NCBI GenBank assembly: GCA_030917225.1
Contig: JAUPVD010000118.1
Span: 1 to 6,694, forward strand
Length of the DNA: 6,694 bases
Direction of reading: 5' to 3'
From: Pseudomonadota bacterium
GTDB lineage: Bacteria; Pseudomonadota; Gammaproteobacteria; Burkholderiales; Rhodocyclaceae
The notes under the pieces are model-generated. The model searched no databases, was not told where the DNA came from, and worked only from the letters and a program-made list of their open reading frames with translations. This document shows, one piece after another, positions 6,501 to 6,694 of this stretch. Numbering within the stretch: position 1 is the first letter of the stretch; each line of letters starts with the position of its first letter. Both the position numbers and the translations under genes were made by a program.

Positions 6501-6506
6501 AGGGGG
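6501..6506 (+). promoter_or_regulatory. Shine-Dalgarno of infB
   Basis: AGGGGG lies 6 nt before ATG 6513, in the 18-bp gap between nusA and infB, and supports that start. Confidence 0.75.
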
Positions 6507-6512
6507 TTCCAC

Positions 6513-6694
6513 ATGGCGCAAACAAGCGTTTCCCAGTTCGCCGGAGAGTTGAAGCTCCCGGCAGCTGCGCTGCTTGAGCAGTTGAAGAAAGCCGGCGTAG
6601 ACAAGTCTGCCGCGGAAGACATGCTCTCCGAGTCCGACAAATCCCGGTTGCTCGAGTATTTTCGTGCCTCGCACGGCGAAGCCCAGGCAAAGAC
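6513..6694 (+). CDS. infB: Translation initiation factor IF-2, N-terminal start only (3' truncated)
   Basis: IF-2 is the GTPase that places initiator tRNA on the 30S subunit and promotes subunit joining. Only the first 60 codons are in the window. They encode the IF-2 N-terminal subdomain: [20 protein letters not shown] at 1-20, then [13 protein letters not shown] (20-32) and [18 protein letters not shown] (40-57). This is the typical FAxEL...LLxQLxxAGV...LxxxDKxxLLxxLxxxHG pattern. The GTPase domain lies beyond the right edge. The start has AGGGGG 6 nt upstream, and the position behind nusA is the conserved one. The frame is open to the end of the window. Confidence 0.95.
   Translation, partial: MAQTSVSQFAGELKLPAAALLEQLKKAGVDKSAAEDMLSESDKSRLLEYFRASHGEAQAK

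Noticed and set aside
5004..6674. Very long minus-strand open frame (about 556 codons) opposite nusA
   Set aside because: NusA on the + strand is unmistakable over its whole length. The antisense frame follows from high GC at third positions and shows no domain I recognise.

Overview
The window reads as a housekeeping stretch of a GC-rich betaproteobacterial chromosome. The Rhodocyclales (Dechloromonas/Azonexus-like) are the best guess. This rests on my memory of the protein sequences and of the gene order (site-2 protease, trpS, scpA, scpB, rluB, then rimP, nusA, infB), not on a search. All genes are on the + strand. There is no sign of a mobile element, CRISPR array, tRNA or rRNA.

The left block (1-4396) looks like one transcription unit. 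It starts with the 3' end of a membrane protein resembling a site-2 (M50) protease. Next comes trpS, which makes tryptophanyl-tRNA synthetase, then scpA and scpB, which make the two non-SMC subunits of the chromosome-condensing Smc-ScpAB complex. It ends with rluB, a large-subunit rRNA pseudouridine synthase. Gaps are 29 and 19 bp, scpA and scpB overlap by 104 bp, and scpB and rluB overlap by 8 bp. No promoter is evident inside the block.

The 149-bp intergenic region (4397-4545) is the main regulatory spot. It holds an imperfect hairpin behind rluB, a strong sigma70-type promoter with a perfect TATAAT, and a leader of about 70 nt. The leader contains a perfect GC-rich hairpin followed by a U-run, that is, an intrinsic-terminator-like element, directly before the rimP start codon.

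The right block (4546-6694) is the conserved rimP-nusA-infB operon: 30S maturation factor, transcription elongation/antitermination factor, and the first 60 codons of initiation factor IF-2, which runs off the window.

Most genes are ordinary. The points deserving a second look are: (1) a C-x21-C-x6-C-x2-C motif in TrpRS that closely matches the [4Fe-4S] motif known from Thermotoga maritima TrpRS; (2) a disordered RluB tail of about 185 residues with six copies of a DGNR peptide and SAGGA tandem repeats; (3) the terminator-bearing rimP leader; (4) the scpA/scpB overlap, in which a low-complexity ScpA tail is read from the scpB start region. I found no convincing wholly new system.
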